From: Herbaspirillum aquaticum
Lineage (GTDB): Bacteria; Pseudomonadota; Gammaproteobacteria; Burkholderiales; Burkholderiaceae_D
DNA: 64,000 nucleotides
Direction: 5' to 3'
Assembly: GCF_002213425.1 (NCBI RefSeq)
Contig: NZ_NJGV01000025.1
Location: forward strand, 42,487-106,486
A program made the translations under genes and the position numbers. The notes below the pieces were generated by a model that was given only the letters and a program-made list of their open reading frames with translations, did not search any database and had not been told where the DNA came from. Positions 63,907-64,000 of this stretch are shown piece after piece (positions within the stretch are counted from its first letter, which is position 1; the number at the start of each line of letters is the position of its first letter).

Positions 63907-64000
63907 CCTAAAGTGGACCCATCCGTCAAGACAGCGTTTGCCAGAATTTAAGCTGCATCCATGACTTCACTTGCAGCAGAACAGCGCTGCCCTGATCCTG

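Overview
This window looks like chromosome of a high-GC betaproteobacterium of the Oxalobacteraceae, most likely Herbaspirillum. That is an inference from gene content and protein character as I remember them: an FNR-linked cbb3 oxidase block, an acdR/acdS pair, LysR-rich gene order and roughly 60-65% GC coding. No database search was run. The last 2.5 kb (from about 61.5 kb) is visibly more AT-rich and may begin a surface-polysaccharide or transferred region.

Layout. 0-2.2 kb: 5' part of selD (leaves the left edge), an MNT/HEPN toxin-antitoxin pair whose HEPN gene is frameshifted, and two tandem tRNA-Asn genes with matching terminators. 2.2-9 kb: aromatic aminotransferase tyrB, divergent uvrB, a uracil-DNA-glycosylase-like protein with an altered active site, and a chemoreceptor. 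9-11.1 kb: an unknown 84-residue protein, a GcvA-type LysR regulator and an ABM-domain monooxygenase. 11.2-17.9 kb: a zinc-acquisition region, with a ZnuCBA importer on the minus strand and, divergently, a DUF2796 / ABC ATPase / FtsX-type permease / DUF3299 operon resembling the Zrg zinc system. Palindromes that could bind Zur lie between them.

17.9-18.8 kb: the most unusual feature. Six copies of a 65-bp module each carry a DnaA-box-like 9-mer, an inverted DnaA-box-like 9-mer and a perfect IHF-consensus site at constant spacing, separated by unrelated spacers. No gene explains it. It resembles a DnaA-titration or DnaA-inactivation locus (datA-like).

19.3-30.5 kb: a DUF2026 protein, a low-complexity stretch, a small membrane protein, and a peptide-type ABC transporter operon (SBP, two permeases, two ATPases) followed by two M20 hydrolases and controlled by a divergent LysR gene. 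30.5-38.5 kb: two paralogous autotransporters. One carries a subtilisin-like protease passenger; in the other the passenger is replaced by about 120 Pro/Thr-rich pentapeptides. They share signal-peptide region, beta-barrel, upstream element and downstream hairpin. 38.7-43.8 kb: a MarR-controlled EmrAB/NodT-type tripartite drug efflux operon. 43.8-46.7 kb: prolyl iminopeptidase, and an Lrp-type regulator divergent from ACC deaminase (acdR/acdS).

46.7-61.2 kb: an oxygen-responsive block. OmpW, a fatty-acid desaturase and an FNR regulator lie on the plus strand; hemN, a TauE/SafE-like protein, ccoI, ccoS, ccoNOQP, ccoG, ccoH and a small membrane protein lie on the minus strand. FNR-type boxes (TTGAT-N4-ATCAA) sit upstream of ompW, ccoN and hemN, so the window carries both the regulator and several likely targets. 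61.5-64 kb: a polytopic GT-C-like membrane protein and a class II aldolase/adducin fragment at the right edge.
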